NCBI RefSeq assembly: GCF_000002595.2 | Contig: NC_057015.1 | Span: 5,505,195 to 5,569,194, forward strand | DNA from: Chlamydomonas reinhardtii | Lineage: Eukaryota > Chlorophyta > Chlorophyceae > Chlamydomonadales > Chlamydomonadaceae | DNA: 64,000 bases | Direction: 5' to 3' | In this document: positions 33,084 to 45,700 of the stretch, in pieces | Layout: every line of letters starts with the position of its first letter | Numbering within the stretch: position 1 is the stretch's first letter | Made by a program: the position numbers and the translations under genes | Notes under the pieces: generated by a model | Seen by the model: only the letters and a program-made list of their open reading frames with translations | Told to the model about the DNA's origin: nothing | Databases searched by the model: none

Positions 33084-36000
33084 ATGGACCTCGACACAGA
33101 ACGCGCGGCGCGCTTGAGGGCAAACAGTGCGAAGCTCGCAGAGCTGGGCTTATTTTCTGCCAAGGAGCAGGCAGTCAAAGCAGCCCTGGCGGTGCCGGCC
33201 CGCCCACGCGCAGCCCCGCGACCGGCGAAGCAGAAGGCCCCGCCTACTGAGGTCCGGCGAAGCACCCGCGAGCGAGCGCAGGTACCATGTGGCCCTGGAT
33301 TCGCCATGGGGCCTGGGCTTGACATGGGCTTGGACTGGGGCTTGGACTGGGGGGGGGGCTTCAGTACAGTAACACAGGTCGCAGGGGCATCAGAGACAAG
33401 GAGAAGGCTGTCGAACGGCCGTCAATCCTTACACACCCTCACGGTCGCGCCCGCACGTGCGCCGCCTGCAGGTGTCGTACAACGAGGAAGAGGCGTTCAA
33501 GGAGCTTATGCCCTCTCGCCGGGCCGGGGCTGGAGGAAGCGGGGCGCGGTCGACCCGGGATATCAACCACCTGCAACTCACGGAGGAGCAGGTCGAGGCA
33601 TTGAGGGCAAAGTGAGTGAGAGGAGGTACCGATCCCTGGGGCCGTGCCGGGGCCGTGCGAGCACTGAGAACCTTGAAGACATACTTGGGTGCAAAGGTGC
33701 CATCGTGGGCAGTCGTGCAGCCGCAACCGTATCCGTAAAGGCCGTATCCGTTTGTGTGAAGTACTAGTATGTTGAAGTGCCTCAATATCTGGTAGGCGCG
33801 CACGGTCACCCCGCGCCGCGGGCTCAGAGGAGGGTAGTGAGGAGGGCGACGAGGACGAGGAGGGCCGCCCCAGCAAGCGCCGGGGCCCTCGCGGCCCACG
33901 TGACTCAGGCAAGGGCGTCCGCAAGCAGGTGAGTGGATACTGCAAATCCGGGAAGGGGCGGAGGCATGACTGCGTGAATACTCGATGAGTGCCAAACGGC
34001 CTTCCCGAGGAGTGTAACGCGCCTGCGCGGCGCTCACGCGTTGTACCTTGGGGCGCCTGGAATGTCGCCCAATAGCTGCCGCAATCATACTAGGCATAAA
34101 CCTCATGGATTGCGCTTGAACGTTTGTGCTCTGCTCACAGGGCGGCAAGCTGTACGACAGCGCCACTGGAGTGACATGCCACTGGTGCGCCATGTCGGGG
34201 CGTGCTTGCAAGTCTGTACGGTTTGGCTGTGACTGTGAACGCGGGCTCGTGCAGCTTGGTTGTGGAGCAACAAGGCCGTTTATACGGGCAAAGCCCGAGG
34301 CAGCGATCGGCCCGTTCACGGTCAAGTAGTCTCGGCTGAATTATAGTATATGCGAACTTACATCAGGTTATGGACGCCCGCCATGCCGTCCCCTCCGTCG
34401 CGCAGGTGCCGTCAGAAGACCGTGGACCGCAAGGTCACATGCACTCACCCCGCCTGCGGCAGGACGCGCATGCCGTACAGCTTCTGGTGGGCGGCGGGGC
34501 CAGGGTGCAATCGCATGCGAGGTGGCATAGGCAGATGCATGGAATTGATGCTCTGACAGTGCGACGGGCAAAAGTCCGGCGTATGTGCAAGTTTACATTG
34601 CACATAAAACGTGTACCTTGCATGTGTATCGCTCCTGCTGCCTTGGCACGCTGCAGTGAGCGGTGCCTGTGGAACCGGCACGGCGGTGAGCAGGGTAATG
34701 GTCATCAGAGCTCGAACCCGTGCAGTGTACGGTTCCAAAGCGGCTGCAACTCGTCTTTCCTACGTTCCCAACCTTATTCCAACCCCTGACCAACAGAGGA
34801 CGTGGTGGCGGCGGAGGCGAGCGGCTCGTGGGTGTGCCCCCCGTGCCGTGGCAGGTGTGTTTCCCGCGCATGCATCCGTTGGTTGGGAAAGAGGGGTCCC
34901 TTTGAGTAACAACGCCACGCCCCGCGGCATGGCTTCTTTGATGCATGCAACATACCGCCTTGCTTCCATAATTAGTATAATAATTGCCGTCGCTGACATG
35001 CAGCTGCGGCCGCGGATGTGTCGTCTGCTGCAATTGCGGGCCCTGCCGGACGAAGGCAAGCGCTTATTGGGAGCCATCAGGGCGGGGGGTTACCGTGGTG
35101 CAACCTATGTGTACTTCTAAACAGAATGCTGTGTGCTTGAAACGGCAAGCAGACTGCAAGCCGCTAGGACTTGCTCTATTTCCGTACGTCCTCTACAACG
35201 GTAGCACTCAACCGTATCATGGTTGCACATGTGATATACGCAACCTGCAGATGGACCTGCCGCCCACGGGCCAGGTCAAGAAGCACGTTAAGGAGCTGGG
35301 TAAGAATGGGGTCTGGGGCAGTAGCGAAACACACGATAAGAGGTAGTGTAAGCGCGCGGGTGAGCTTAATAACTCAGCCACGCCCTCTTTGTACTCCACA
35401 GGCTACACCAATGCGCACGACTGGCTGGTCGGCAAGATCACCAGTGAGCCCGACACTGCTGTGTGTGTTGCTACCAGCGCCTCGGTGGGGCCTGCCTACG
35501 GCGGCCAGCAGTGATTAGGAATCCCGCAGCAGTGAACACCAGACGCTGTGCCCCTGCGTCAATGCCGGACAGCGCTGCTGCAATGCTGCAGGCGAGGACC
35601 AGACGGAGCTGACGGACCGCAAGCTGCGCATGCCCTGGGCGGAGTGGATGACGCAGCCGCAGCAGAAGGCCAGCGGGAAGCAGCAGCAGGAGGAAGAGGA
35701 CGAAGAGGAGCGGGACGACGAGGACGAAGAGGAGCAGCAGGAGGAGGAGGAGCCCGAGGATAAGGAGCAGGAGGTGGCGCTTAAGCAGGCCGCAAAGCCC
35801 AGGGCCGCTGGCAAGGCGGCAGAGGGCGCCGCAAAGCGGCGGCGTCACGCCGCGGCGATGGCGGCTGTGGCGGCTGCCATTGGGGAGCTGGACAGCAGCG
35901 ACGAGGGCAAGCAGGAAGAGCAGATGGAGCTGGAGGGCGAAGAGGAGCGCGAGCAGGAGGAGGAGCAGGAGCAAACTGGCCAGTCGAAGTCGCAGCCGGG

Positions 36001-36245
36001 TCGCACCGAGCGCGGCGGCGGGAAGACGGCAGGCGTGGAGAAGGCCACCGTGCCCAGGTATGAGGTCGGTTGTGTCACCCCGCTTTGTCGCCCCGTAACA
36101 TGTGTAGATGGGCTGCGCCTGTACAATTGCACGTCTTGCTGTGCTGTTCGAGGAGCACTTAGTTGCCTCATGCCTTGCCCTTCGCAGCGGCAAGGCCAAG
36201 CCGGCCGCGGCACGTGGTCGCGGCCGCCGTGCTGTGGAGGCGTGA
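33084..36245 (+). CDS. CDCA7-like protein with zf-4CXXC_R1 zinc-finger domain
   Basis: Twelve exons give 449 residues: 33084-33281, 33472-33611, 33796-33928, 34141-34184, 34406-34486, 34657-34685, 34797-34854, 35004-35055, 35251-35299, 35402-35443, 35592-36057 and 36188-36245. Residues 158-275 form the CDCA7-type cysteine domain: GGKLYDSATGVTCHWCRQKT, CTHPACG, SFCERCLWNRHGE, SWVCPPCRGSCGRGCVVC, CNCGPCRTK, DLPPTGQVKKHVKELGYTNA, HDWLVG. The motifs CRQKT and NRHG, which define the CDCA7 class, are intact. In animals and plants such proteins recruit the remodeller HELLS/DDM1 to support DNA methylation. The N-terminus is basic (RRSTRERAQ) and there is a Glu-rich C-terminal region (residues 276-440) ending in a Lys/Arg tail. 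The intron after 35055 uses a GC donor (AAG/GCAAGC). The gene is convergent with NPHP4. Confidence 0.9.
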
Positions 36246-36530
36246 GCGTGTTGCCATTTAAGGACTGGCCGGCGCTTTTGAGTTTGGACCTAGTCCGGCG
36301 GCGGTACCTTGAACCCTTGTGCACGGAGCACTCCTGGTAATTTATTAGTGGGACAGACCGTTCACAAGTTGACCTACGTAGCGCATACCGTATGTAGGGG
36401 AGACGATGCACCGTACATAGCACAGGAAATTGACTCCAGAACCGTGCGTGGGAGTAGAGGCTTCGTACAGGTACCATTGGCGTGCAGCGGCGGTACGAGG
36501 TGTTGGGCAAGTCCCAGAGAATACGGTCGT

Positions 36531-36535
36531 TTACA
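36531..36535 (-). terminator. Candidate TGTAA polyadenylation signal of NPHP4
   Basis: TTACA on the plus strand, TGTAA on the minus strand, 350 bases past the NPHP4 stop codon. Confidence 0.35.
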
Positions 36536-36628
36536 AGCAAAGCGATGGCTTGCCAAGTATGTCGGGCATCTGCAGAATCATGCCTTGTAGAATTGGGAGC
36601 CTTGACGCAACGTACACCACCGCGCAAT

Positions 36629-36633
36629 TGTAA
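36629..36633 (+). terminator. Candidate TGTAA polyadenylation signal of the CDCA7-like gene
   Basis: TGTAA 384 bases past the stop codon of the CDCA7-like gene. Confidence 0.35.
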
Positions 36634-36884
36634 CTCATTATGGCAGTGCTCCTTATCATTCGGCGCAGAGAAAGGGTGCCGCATCCAGGCCTGCCAGTAG
36701 TTAATGCAGCACACAGGGTTGTGCGCGTCCCAGCTAGCAACAGTCTCCACATGCACGGAATGACAGCAGCATCACCCACTGGTCATGCATACCGTGCAAC
36801 TGTACTAAGCTGCACCGCTGTCTCCGCTATCACCTCGCCATGCAGTGCGCCGTCACCGTAAAGCCGCATCCACCAGCACCCCAT

Positions 36885-39800
36885 CTACTTATAAATGCGC
36901 ACACGGATCTTGAGGCACTCCTCCGTCTTGTCCTCGTCATCATTCACGAACATGAGCGCGTCCACGATGCCCGGCGTGGCGGCGCGCGCGTCGAACGTGA
37001 GGCCCACGGGCCGTGTGGCGCCCGCGGGCATCTGCAGCCGCGGCGGCGTGAAGTGCACGAGCCAGGGCTGGTTCGAGCGCAGCGTGAAGGTGCGGAAGTG
37101 CTGGTAGGGGTTGGTGTAGGTGATCTTCTTGTTGGCCACAGTGCCCACGGGCAGCTCCACCTCAAACGTCCTGCGCGCACGCAGCAACACGATGCAAGGG
37201 TCAGACCCAGGCGACGCACCACGTAGCCTTGCTCCTGGGAGGTTACCTAGCAGCGAGAGTATGGCGGCGGCCTCTCCTGCTCCCTGCCTAACTCATATTG
37301 CTGCAATGAGCCGCAACGGTCTTCGTATGCGCCCCCCTACCGTGTGATGAGCGGCCCCTGCGCCTCCGCCGACACCAGCAGCGCGTATACCAGCTCGTGC
37401 GTCTCACTGTCCACGATGTTGACCTTGATGTCCTTGACACCCACAGCCACCGGCCGGAAGCTCAGCAGCAGTTCCGTCAGCGCGCCGCCCACCAGCACGA
37501 ACGAGTCGGGCGACACCTGTGTACGCCAGGGCACCCAGCAATGATTCACTTGCTTAGCTGACACTGCTGCAGCGCGTACCGCACCGCATGCATGTAGTGC
37601 ATCAGTGTAACAGCCGTGTGCAAGCTCTGTAAGCCGGCTGCTCCCACCACCCACCAGCAGCTCGTCGGGGTGAGACGTGAAGGACGCCACGCGCCGCGAC
37701 ACCGCGCCGCGCACCACCACGCTGGCCTGGCTGGTCTGCCCGATCATGGCCCGCATGTCCACCTTGCGCAGCGCGTGCACGAACACCTGCCACACCTCCA
37801 CCGGCCGCGCCATGAGGCGGTCCATGTACAGCAGCACGTAGAAGTGCGCCACCTCAGGCGCGGCGCCGATCTGGATGAGGACAGGGGCGTTCAGCGGGCA
37901 GGGGAAATCAAAGTTGTCACGTAGACTTGACAACGGAACGCCGTTGAAGGTTGTGTCCACCAATCCCACCAAGCACGCTCACACACATCCATAGGCCAAT
38001 GCGCGATCACATTGCCTGCAGCCCCCACCTTGTACTTGACGTACACCTCGTCGCGGTCTGGCCCCAGCGCCAGCGCGCCGCTCCCAACGCCCAGGATGAC
38101 GTCAGGATTGCTGCACGCCGCCGTCACGTTGCGCAGCGCCCCCGGTGCGTTGGCCAGGTAGGAGGCGGCGGCGCCCGGGAGGTTGCGCAATTTGATGTTG
38201 GTGCGCAGCAGCTGCCGCTCCGGCTGGTAGTACCTGCGGAGAGCGTAGCGGGTGCAGAGCCGGAGATTGAGGTTTGGTTATCCTGGATTCATGTCCCGGA
38301 ACTGCGCCATTGGGCCTGCTTCACGGCAGACTCAAGGGGTTCCGCGCATCCCCCGTGTGTGTAGCTCTTACCGGAAGGTGCGGTCGATGATGATGGGCCG
38401 CGGCACAATCTCCAGCTCCAGCACCGACACCGGCACGTCGTCCTTGGTGCTGATGAGCTCCACCGCCACCACGTGCCCCGAGGGCAGCCCGTCGTTGCCC
38501 ACGTTAGCCCCGGCATTGTTGCCGCCCGCCGCCCTGTGATGCGGTGCACCCGGACTGCGTGTGGCCATGTCGGCCGCGCGTGCGCGTGCCGTCATGGAGT
38601 GGTTGGCCTGAGCCTCCGGTGTCTGCGGCGAGGGGCGGCGAGGGGCATCCAGCACATGGCGTGAGCGAGGAAGGCGAAAGTGTAGAAGGGGACCGGCTGA
38701 CCATGAGTTTATGTCTGCAGGTGGCTGGTTGATGCAAGCTAACGTGGATCCGCACCTGCACCGAGTACTTGTAGGCCTCCGGGGGCTCGAAGGACTGCAG
38801 CCTGAAGGGCAGCGTGATCCGCTCGTGCGCCTGCGGCCACAGGCAGCGCGCGAGCAACGGCCCTCTGTGTCAGCATGGCCGTCCCTGCTGCTTCTGCATC
38901 TTGCACCCAGTCAGCCACGCAACACCACGTGTCAAAGTACCGATATGAGCGCACCTGCAGGTAGATGCGGTTGCCGCTCATGATCTCCTGCTCCAGCGGC
39001 CCCACCGGCTGCGACACCACGCCCAGGAAGCGCGCGTTGGCGGCCCGCAGAGCGCGGTAGTCCTCCAGTCGCGACAGCACCGTCACCTCGGCCGGCTTGT
39101 TAATGCGCAGCTCAAACGTCTGTGGTTGGGTGACGGGACATGTGGGTCAACTAAGTAGAAACATGGGCATTTGAAAGCTCCGTTGCCGGCATGCAAGACA
39201 AAGGGGGCTGGACCAAAGGCGGCGACACTGGCATGAGGCGTTGACGCTACCCGGGTGGAGTCGCGCACCTGCTCGTGGCTGTAGGGGTTCTGGAACTCGA
39301 ACTCGTACACCAGGACCTCGCCGAATGCGGGCTTGACGATGCGTCGCGTCACCATGCTCTTGCGCAGCTGCTCCAGGATGAACTCGTGCTTGCGGCGGCT
39401 GCGCGCTGATGCCACGTCCACCAGCAGCTGCTTCTGCACGCGCCGGAAGTGATCCTCCCGCTGCGTGAATGCCGACGACTCACGCAAGTCCTGCGTAATG
39501 GCGGCAACCAACATGTGAGATCAGGTGTGCTGCCATGGTCAAGCATGTAGGTTGACAGGGGAGACTTGCTGCCAGCCGCTAAAGATGGCTCGCCAACGCC
39601 GGCCACATGCCGCACCTGTGCCCCTGGGACGGCGTCCTCAACGGCCGACGCAAGGCGGCGGTACTGCTGTACGCGTGCGCTCTTGCGCGAGCTCTGCTCC
39701 AAGATGCGCAGCTTGAGGTCCTCGCCGGGCGGCATGAGGCCGCCACCGCCGAAGGCGACACTGGTCCGGCCGCCCAACGGGTCGGGCAGGTACTCGTTTT

Positions 39801-42764
39801 GCAGCCCCGGTGGCAGCGGCACGGCGGCTGTGATACAAGGAGCAGCTTAAGGCATCAGGACTGCGCTACAGGATTGCACAGTTGCACTGCTGCCGTCGCC
39901 CACAAAGTCGTGCTACCGTCAGAAGACTTGACGATGCGGCACGCACACACGAACGCACCTGCCGTTCCCGCCAGCTCCTTGGCGATGGGCGAGGCGGGAA
40001 TCTCCCAAGCGGGTTTGGCACGCACGCGCTTCTTCGACGGCTTGTTGTGAGCGTCGTCGAACTCGGGCAGCCGTGCGTCCGTGTTGCGGCTCTCGCGGCC
40101 CAGGTTGAGCGCACGCAGCACTAGTGAGCCCTTGGAGATGATTGATGCCTTGGGCTCGTTTTGAGCTGCAGGGCGGGCGGGGATGCCGAGAAGCACAAGG
40201 CAACTTGTTGCTCTAAGCAGATGAGCCTAAGATGTCCCAAGACTTCTCTCCGCTCCGCGCACCTCCCTCTTTGCCTGACCTGTCCCGCCCAGCCCAACTT
40301 TACCTGTGTTCTGGTTGTACGCCGCCTCCATGAAAGTCTGGCCCTGCAGCGAGGGCGCCACCGCCGCCTGGTCCAGGATGGGCACCTCCACCAGCAGCTC
40401 AGCGAAGTCGCGGCCCTGCCGCAGCAGCGGCTGCAAGTCGACTGACGCAGTGCCGACCTGTGGTGATGATGGTATGGCATGTTTGACACTATTCGGTCTA
40501 GTCCCTTACCGTCAAGGCAAGGAAAGCAAACGTTTTCGCAGAATGCCTACAAGTCCACGCTACAACATTACGCACTTCACGCACCTGTAGCAGCGAGTCG
40601 CCGTCCCACACATCCAGGTGCAGCGTCTTCACGGCCAGGTACTGTGCGAAGCCGCGCGCTGCCTCGAAGCCGGCGTCCTGCGGCGTCTGGCCGCTGGGCA
40701 CCGCCTCCGCCGCGCCGTCCACCACGTACTTAAGCACCAGGCCCGCGCCCTTGCGCGCCGGGTCGGCCGGCACCTGTATGCCGCAGCAGATGCAAGTGTG
40801 AGCGAAGCCTCCCATGCATTCCCAAACATATATGTGGCCGTGCGAATGATGTACCGGTAAGCGCAGCTATCGCGTGTGAACTTGTGCATGCACCCAGCCC
40901 GTACAACCTCCGGGAAAGGGTTGCCACCCCGTCCTCCGTAAACCCTGCCCTGCACGCACCAGCACGCAGGTGCTGTCCACGGCGTCGTCCTCCAGGCGCA
41001 CCGGAACCAGGTAGGCCATGTCGCTGGTGGTGGGCGGGAAGTGGTAAAACTGGAAGGTCAGGTACAGGCTCTTGAGGTTGGCGGGCGCGTTGAGGTGGTC
41101 GTGGTGCCGGAACGCCAGGAACTGCAGCACCACGTCGCTGGCCACACGCGGGTCGCGCGCCTCGATGGCCAGGTCGATGGGCACGGGCGAGGGGCCGCGC
41201 GGCGGGCCCTTGCGCCGCAGGATGGCCTGCACATCCGCCGGCAGAGCGTCGATCATGCCTGTATGCGCAGCGCGGGAGGAAGTGTGGCCAACATTGGAGC
41301 AAGCGGTGAGGTAGTTGCTTCCGCAGGAGTTTCGCTTCCACATTAGCACGGCTCCCTGTGCCCACTGGCAGCTCCAACCTTACCCGCGTCGTGCAGCTGC
41401 TGCAGCAGCACGCGCGACGGCGCGGTGCCGGGCAGCTTGCCGTCAGGCGCCTGCGCCCCGCTGAAGGCAGAGGTGTCGCCGAAGTTGCGGGTGGGCTCCA
41501 TGTCCAGGAAGCGCTGCAACTCCTCGGGCGTGGGCTGCAGGCACCAGGGCCAGGACGGAGAGTGAGAGGCGAAGGGTCAGCTGGCTCAGACGGTCGTCGA
41601 GCGGCCGCATGCAACATGTTTGTGGCAAGACGTATCACAGAAGCCTTACACAGGCGTGCGCGCACCTGCATGCTGGCCCGCTTGGCCCGCTGCGCATCGT
41701 AGTACCGCTGCACCTGCGCCGCCGCGTTGGCGCCGTAGTCGTCCGGCGGCGGCCGGTCTGCCAGAGCAATGAACGAATTGCGCATGGACTTGCGCTCCTG
41801 CAGCAGCATCAGTGACAGGGACGACGGCAGCGGCCAGCATAACAGCTTCAGAGCTCCGGTGCTTGCGAAGCCTTTTGCATCGGAACCTAGCATCACATGG
41901 TACCCGCAAGGCAGCCCAGCGTGACCCCGAGGCACCTGCGCCCTGCGCCTAATCACTCACGTCCTTCAGCTCGTCCACGGCCCTGGTGAGCAGCTCTAGC
42001 TGCCGCTGCATGGCAATGGTCAGCTCCTGCAGCTCTGGCGGGAAGCCCGCGCCCGCACCTGCAACAGCAAAGAGTCGGCCAGGCAGCAGTGCGCCGCAGG
42101 TGGGCATCTCATCAAGATTGGTTACTGGCGCCGCCCCACCATGGCGTTGCCTGGATGCAATGAGTGGCGCCCAGCCACCTCCAACCACCAATACGAACGT
42201 CTGCCCTGCCGCAGCCACCCCCCACTCACCCCCCCCCCCCACACACACACCCAATCCGCCGCGCCACTCACCCATGCTGTGGCGGCTGAAGTTGCGCGGC
42301 AGCATGTCCATGGACGGCACACGCTCCAGCGGCGGCCCGTCGAAGTCCAGCACCTGCGACACAAGCCCAGAGGCACACTTCACACGTGCTGCGATCTGCT
42401 TGGCTGGGCAGCGGCCTCCACGTCATTAGCTCCATGGTGTAGTGGACACGCTCTCTCGCCCTTTCCCGCTCATATGTAGCCATGGCCGCATTATCTGCAA
42501 CGCACCTGGGGCGGCGGCTCGCGCGCGGACGGGTCCACCTCGTTGATCTCCGGCGGCGGGAAGATCTCCTCGGGCACTGGCACCTGTTGCAGCAGCACCT
42601 CCAGCGGCAGGTCGCCCATAAGCGCCTCCTCCTCGCGCTGCGCCTCGATCACCGCGAACACCTTCTTGAGCGGCGGCAGGATGGGCGTGCGCGCTGCACA
42701 GGCAGGCGTCCACAGCGAGAATGCAGCAACAAGTGGTTGCGAGCGGGTGCACACACACACATGC

Positions 42765-42795
<31 letters not shown>

Positions 42796-45700
42796 GCCGT
42801 ACACAAAAGGAGGACATGCAGCTGTGGCAGCATATTGGCTGGGCAAGTGAGAGCCCTGCGCGGCTTGCCGCTGGCCAAGTGCTTACCCGTCTCAAACAGC
42901 TGGAACTCCACCAGCGGGTCCGGCACCTCCATGGTCATCATGTCACCCAGCATGGCGCGCCAGTTGAGCGGCGGCTGGTCGCGCAGCAGCACCGGGCGCG
43001 CCGGGTCAGGCGGCGCCAGCGGGTAGCGGTGCACCCCCACCGCCACGTGCGCGGCGGCGCCATCCTCGCGGATTTCACAGAACGGCACAAAGGCCGCGTA
43101 GCCCACCAGGAACTGCAGCGGCGCCATGCCAGGCGGCGGGGGAGCCTGCAGCAGGAAAGATTGGAATACGGCAGTGCATGGTTTGGCGGGTACCGTAGTG
43201 CGATGTGGACAGTATGGAGCAGCCATGCAGCCAGAGAGGTTATGTGCCGGTATGTGCCGCCTTATACTTCCAGGTACTCAAGCAGTAGTAAGCCGGCCCC
43301 ACCTGTGGCGGCGTGGCCATGAGCTCCACCACAATGGTCACCAGCGCGTCCGCCATCACGTAGTCGAACACGGGGTGCGGCGTGGGCACCTGCCAGCAAG
43401 CAATGCAGGGCCGTGCCGACCCGGTAGTTAGCTGCAATGCTGCACTCATGTGCGGAGTGGCTCACGATACTAGGGAGCGAGGGGTCCGCTATCGCCACTG
43501 GTTTTGATGTCATGCCTAATGCCTCACCTGCAGCACCTTCCACCCCGGCACGTCAAGGTGCGTAAGGTCAGTCAGCTCGTAGGCGGGCCCGACGAATGTG
43601 CGGCCGTTGTGTACCGACACTCGAATCGCGTACGTCAGTGTGCCAGTGGACGGCGCCTGGTAGATAGGTGCCATGGCCGCGGCGCTGTCGGGTGGCGGCA
43701 CGCTGCAGGCAGCGCAGGGGCGACGCAACACAACGGTCAGCATGCCCAACAGCTTTCCGGCAACAACGGCAGTACTCGGGTGTGTGACTAACATGCGGCT
43801 GCGCAGTGTAAGGGATCAGGCATGCAAGCGCACGTGGTACTCACTAGCCGGTCACCATGCCGTGGCGCGCGTCCAGCCCCATGAGCAGGTCGTGGATGCG
43901 CGAGGGCAGCGCCAGCTGCAGCCGCCGCAGCATGATGCTGTAGGTGGGGCTGAGCATTGGCGAGGCCAGCGTGGAGATGACCGTCTTGGTGGTGGTGGAC
44001 AGCAAGCCGGCGGCGGAGAAGCGGCGCAAGCCGGGCACCACGTCGCTGTAGGTGACCAGGAAGTTCTCGGGCAGCAGCGGGATGTAGGGCTCCATGGCGG
44101 GGTACACCTCGGCCTGTGCGGTGCGGTCAAGGCTCGCTTTGGATGACGCAGTCCGCTTTGGTGCACAGCGCAGGCACCGAGCCGCAAGTAATGGCAAGGC
44201 ACTGAGTCACAAGGTCTGCCGGCCGGCTCACCTGGAACAGGATAGAGGCGTTGGGCACCACCTTGGGCGGCCGCAGCTCCTCGTTGTACACGTTGCGGAA
44301 AAGCAGGTAGCGCGGCGTGCCCGCCATCAGTGGCGCCGACAGCGGCCGCCCAACGTTGCTGTCCAGCTGGATGCTGCCCGTCACCGGCGCGCCCGGCGGT
44401 GCGGGGTGCTGCGACACCTGTTGGCAGGGCCAAGGACGCAATGCAGAAGCGCCAGGGTCAGGGTCTCTCCAGAAACGGATGCTTTGCCTATCGTTGCTTT
44501 GGTACCTTCGGCGTCAGCTTGTAGCACGCCCTGTGGGCGGTGCGGCCCCGCATCCCCCCACAGCTCGGTTGCACGCGCTGCGCCTGTGGGGCGCCTCCAC
44601 ACTCACCCTGAACAGCGGCAGCAGTGCCCAGCCCAGCGAGTACTGCCCCTTCACCACGCCGTCCAGCATGCGCTCGAGCATGATCACCTCCACCACGGCC
44701 ATGCAGCGCGGGTCCGAGACCGTTGTGTGGTAGTACACGTCAAAGCTCATGTCCAGGTCGATGGCGTTGCGTTGCTGTGCGCGGCCGCGGTCGTAAGTGT
44801 CAGACAAGCTGTAGCAGGTGTTGCCGTAGAAGGTGCCGTAGCCCTCGTCGTACAGCGACACGCTGAGCTGGAACTCAAACGTACGGCCGTCGAAGGTGGT
44901 GTTGATGGGTAGGTCGCTGACGCGCAGGATGCGCAGGCGGTAGCCTACGGGGACAGGAGGGGAGCAGGCAGGGGCCATACAGGCGTGCGTGTTTCATCAT
45001 TTACCGCAAGAGGCGGCAGAAGGTGCCGATGAGAGTGGCAAGCTAGCAACACGGCAATGCATGTCCCCAAAGCCAGCGCCGACATTGAACGCACCCTTGG
45101 TCTCTGGCAGCGCGCGGCGGTTGGCGTCGGGCACGATTGGCACATAGCGGTGCTTCTGGCGCTCCGTAAACTCGGACCACTGCAGCGCGGGTCGGTTCTC
45201 GAGGTAGCCGCGCTTGTGCTCCAGCGCCTCACGCAGCAGGTCACGGTTCTTCACGAATGTCTGCTGCTCCCGATCGTACTCGATGAAGGTGCCGGCGCGG
45301 CGCTCTGCACGCGGCAGCGGTGCCGCTAGGATACCGTACTTGGGCATCTTGTCGATGTCGATTACCGTCACCGCAGGCAGCCCCTATGTACGCGGATAGA
45401 CGAGGCAATAGAGCGGTCATACAACATTTAACAACCCCGCAATTAACCACTACAGCGGTCGGATCAAAGAGGGCCTCCCAATGCTGTGCCCACGTATTGC
45501 TGGCGATACCCTTTGAACTACGATGTGGTGCAAGAACGGTAAACAGCCGTGCGGAGCTGATAGCCTTTGTCCTTGTGCGATATCCAACTGCGTACCCGGC
45601 GCGGCTCCAGGTAAGTCCCCTCCTGGAAGCGTACGCGATTCATCATATTCTGATCGGGTGTAGGACCCTGGAAGCCCGTTGCGTGCGCCGCCGGCGCAGC

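Larger units (their letters stand above)
36246..36884. other. Convergent 3' region between the CDCA7-like gene and NPHP4
   Basis: The stretch carries only 3' UTRs. The TGTAA candidates of the two genes (36629 on plus, 36531 on minus) are placed so that the two transcripts would overlap by about 100 bases. I found no exon, satellite or repeat. Confidence 0.5.

Noticed and set aside
34705-34725. B-box-like GGTTCGAGCTC on the minus strand
   Set aside because: The flanks do not form a T stem and no A box precedes it. It falls in an intron of the CDCA7-like gene.
35845-36756. A 303-codon frame on the minus strand
   Set aside because: It lies antisense to the acidic exon of the CDCA7-like gene and its 3' UTR, starts at a non-ATG codon and has no motif.
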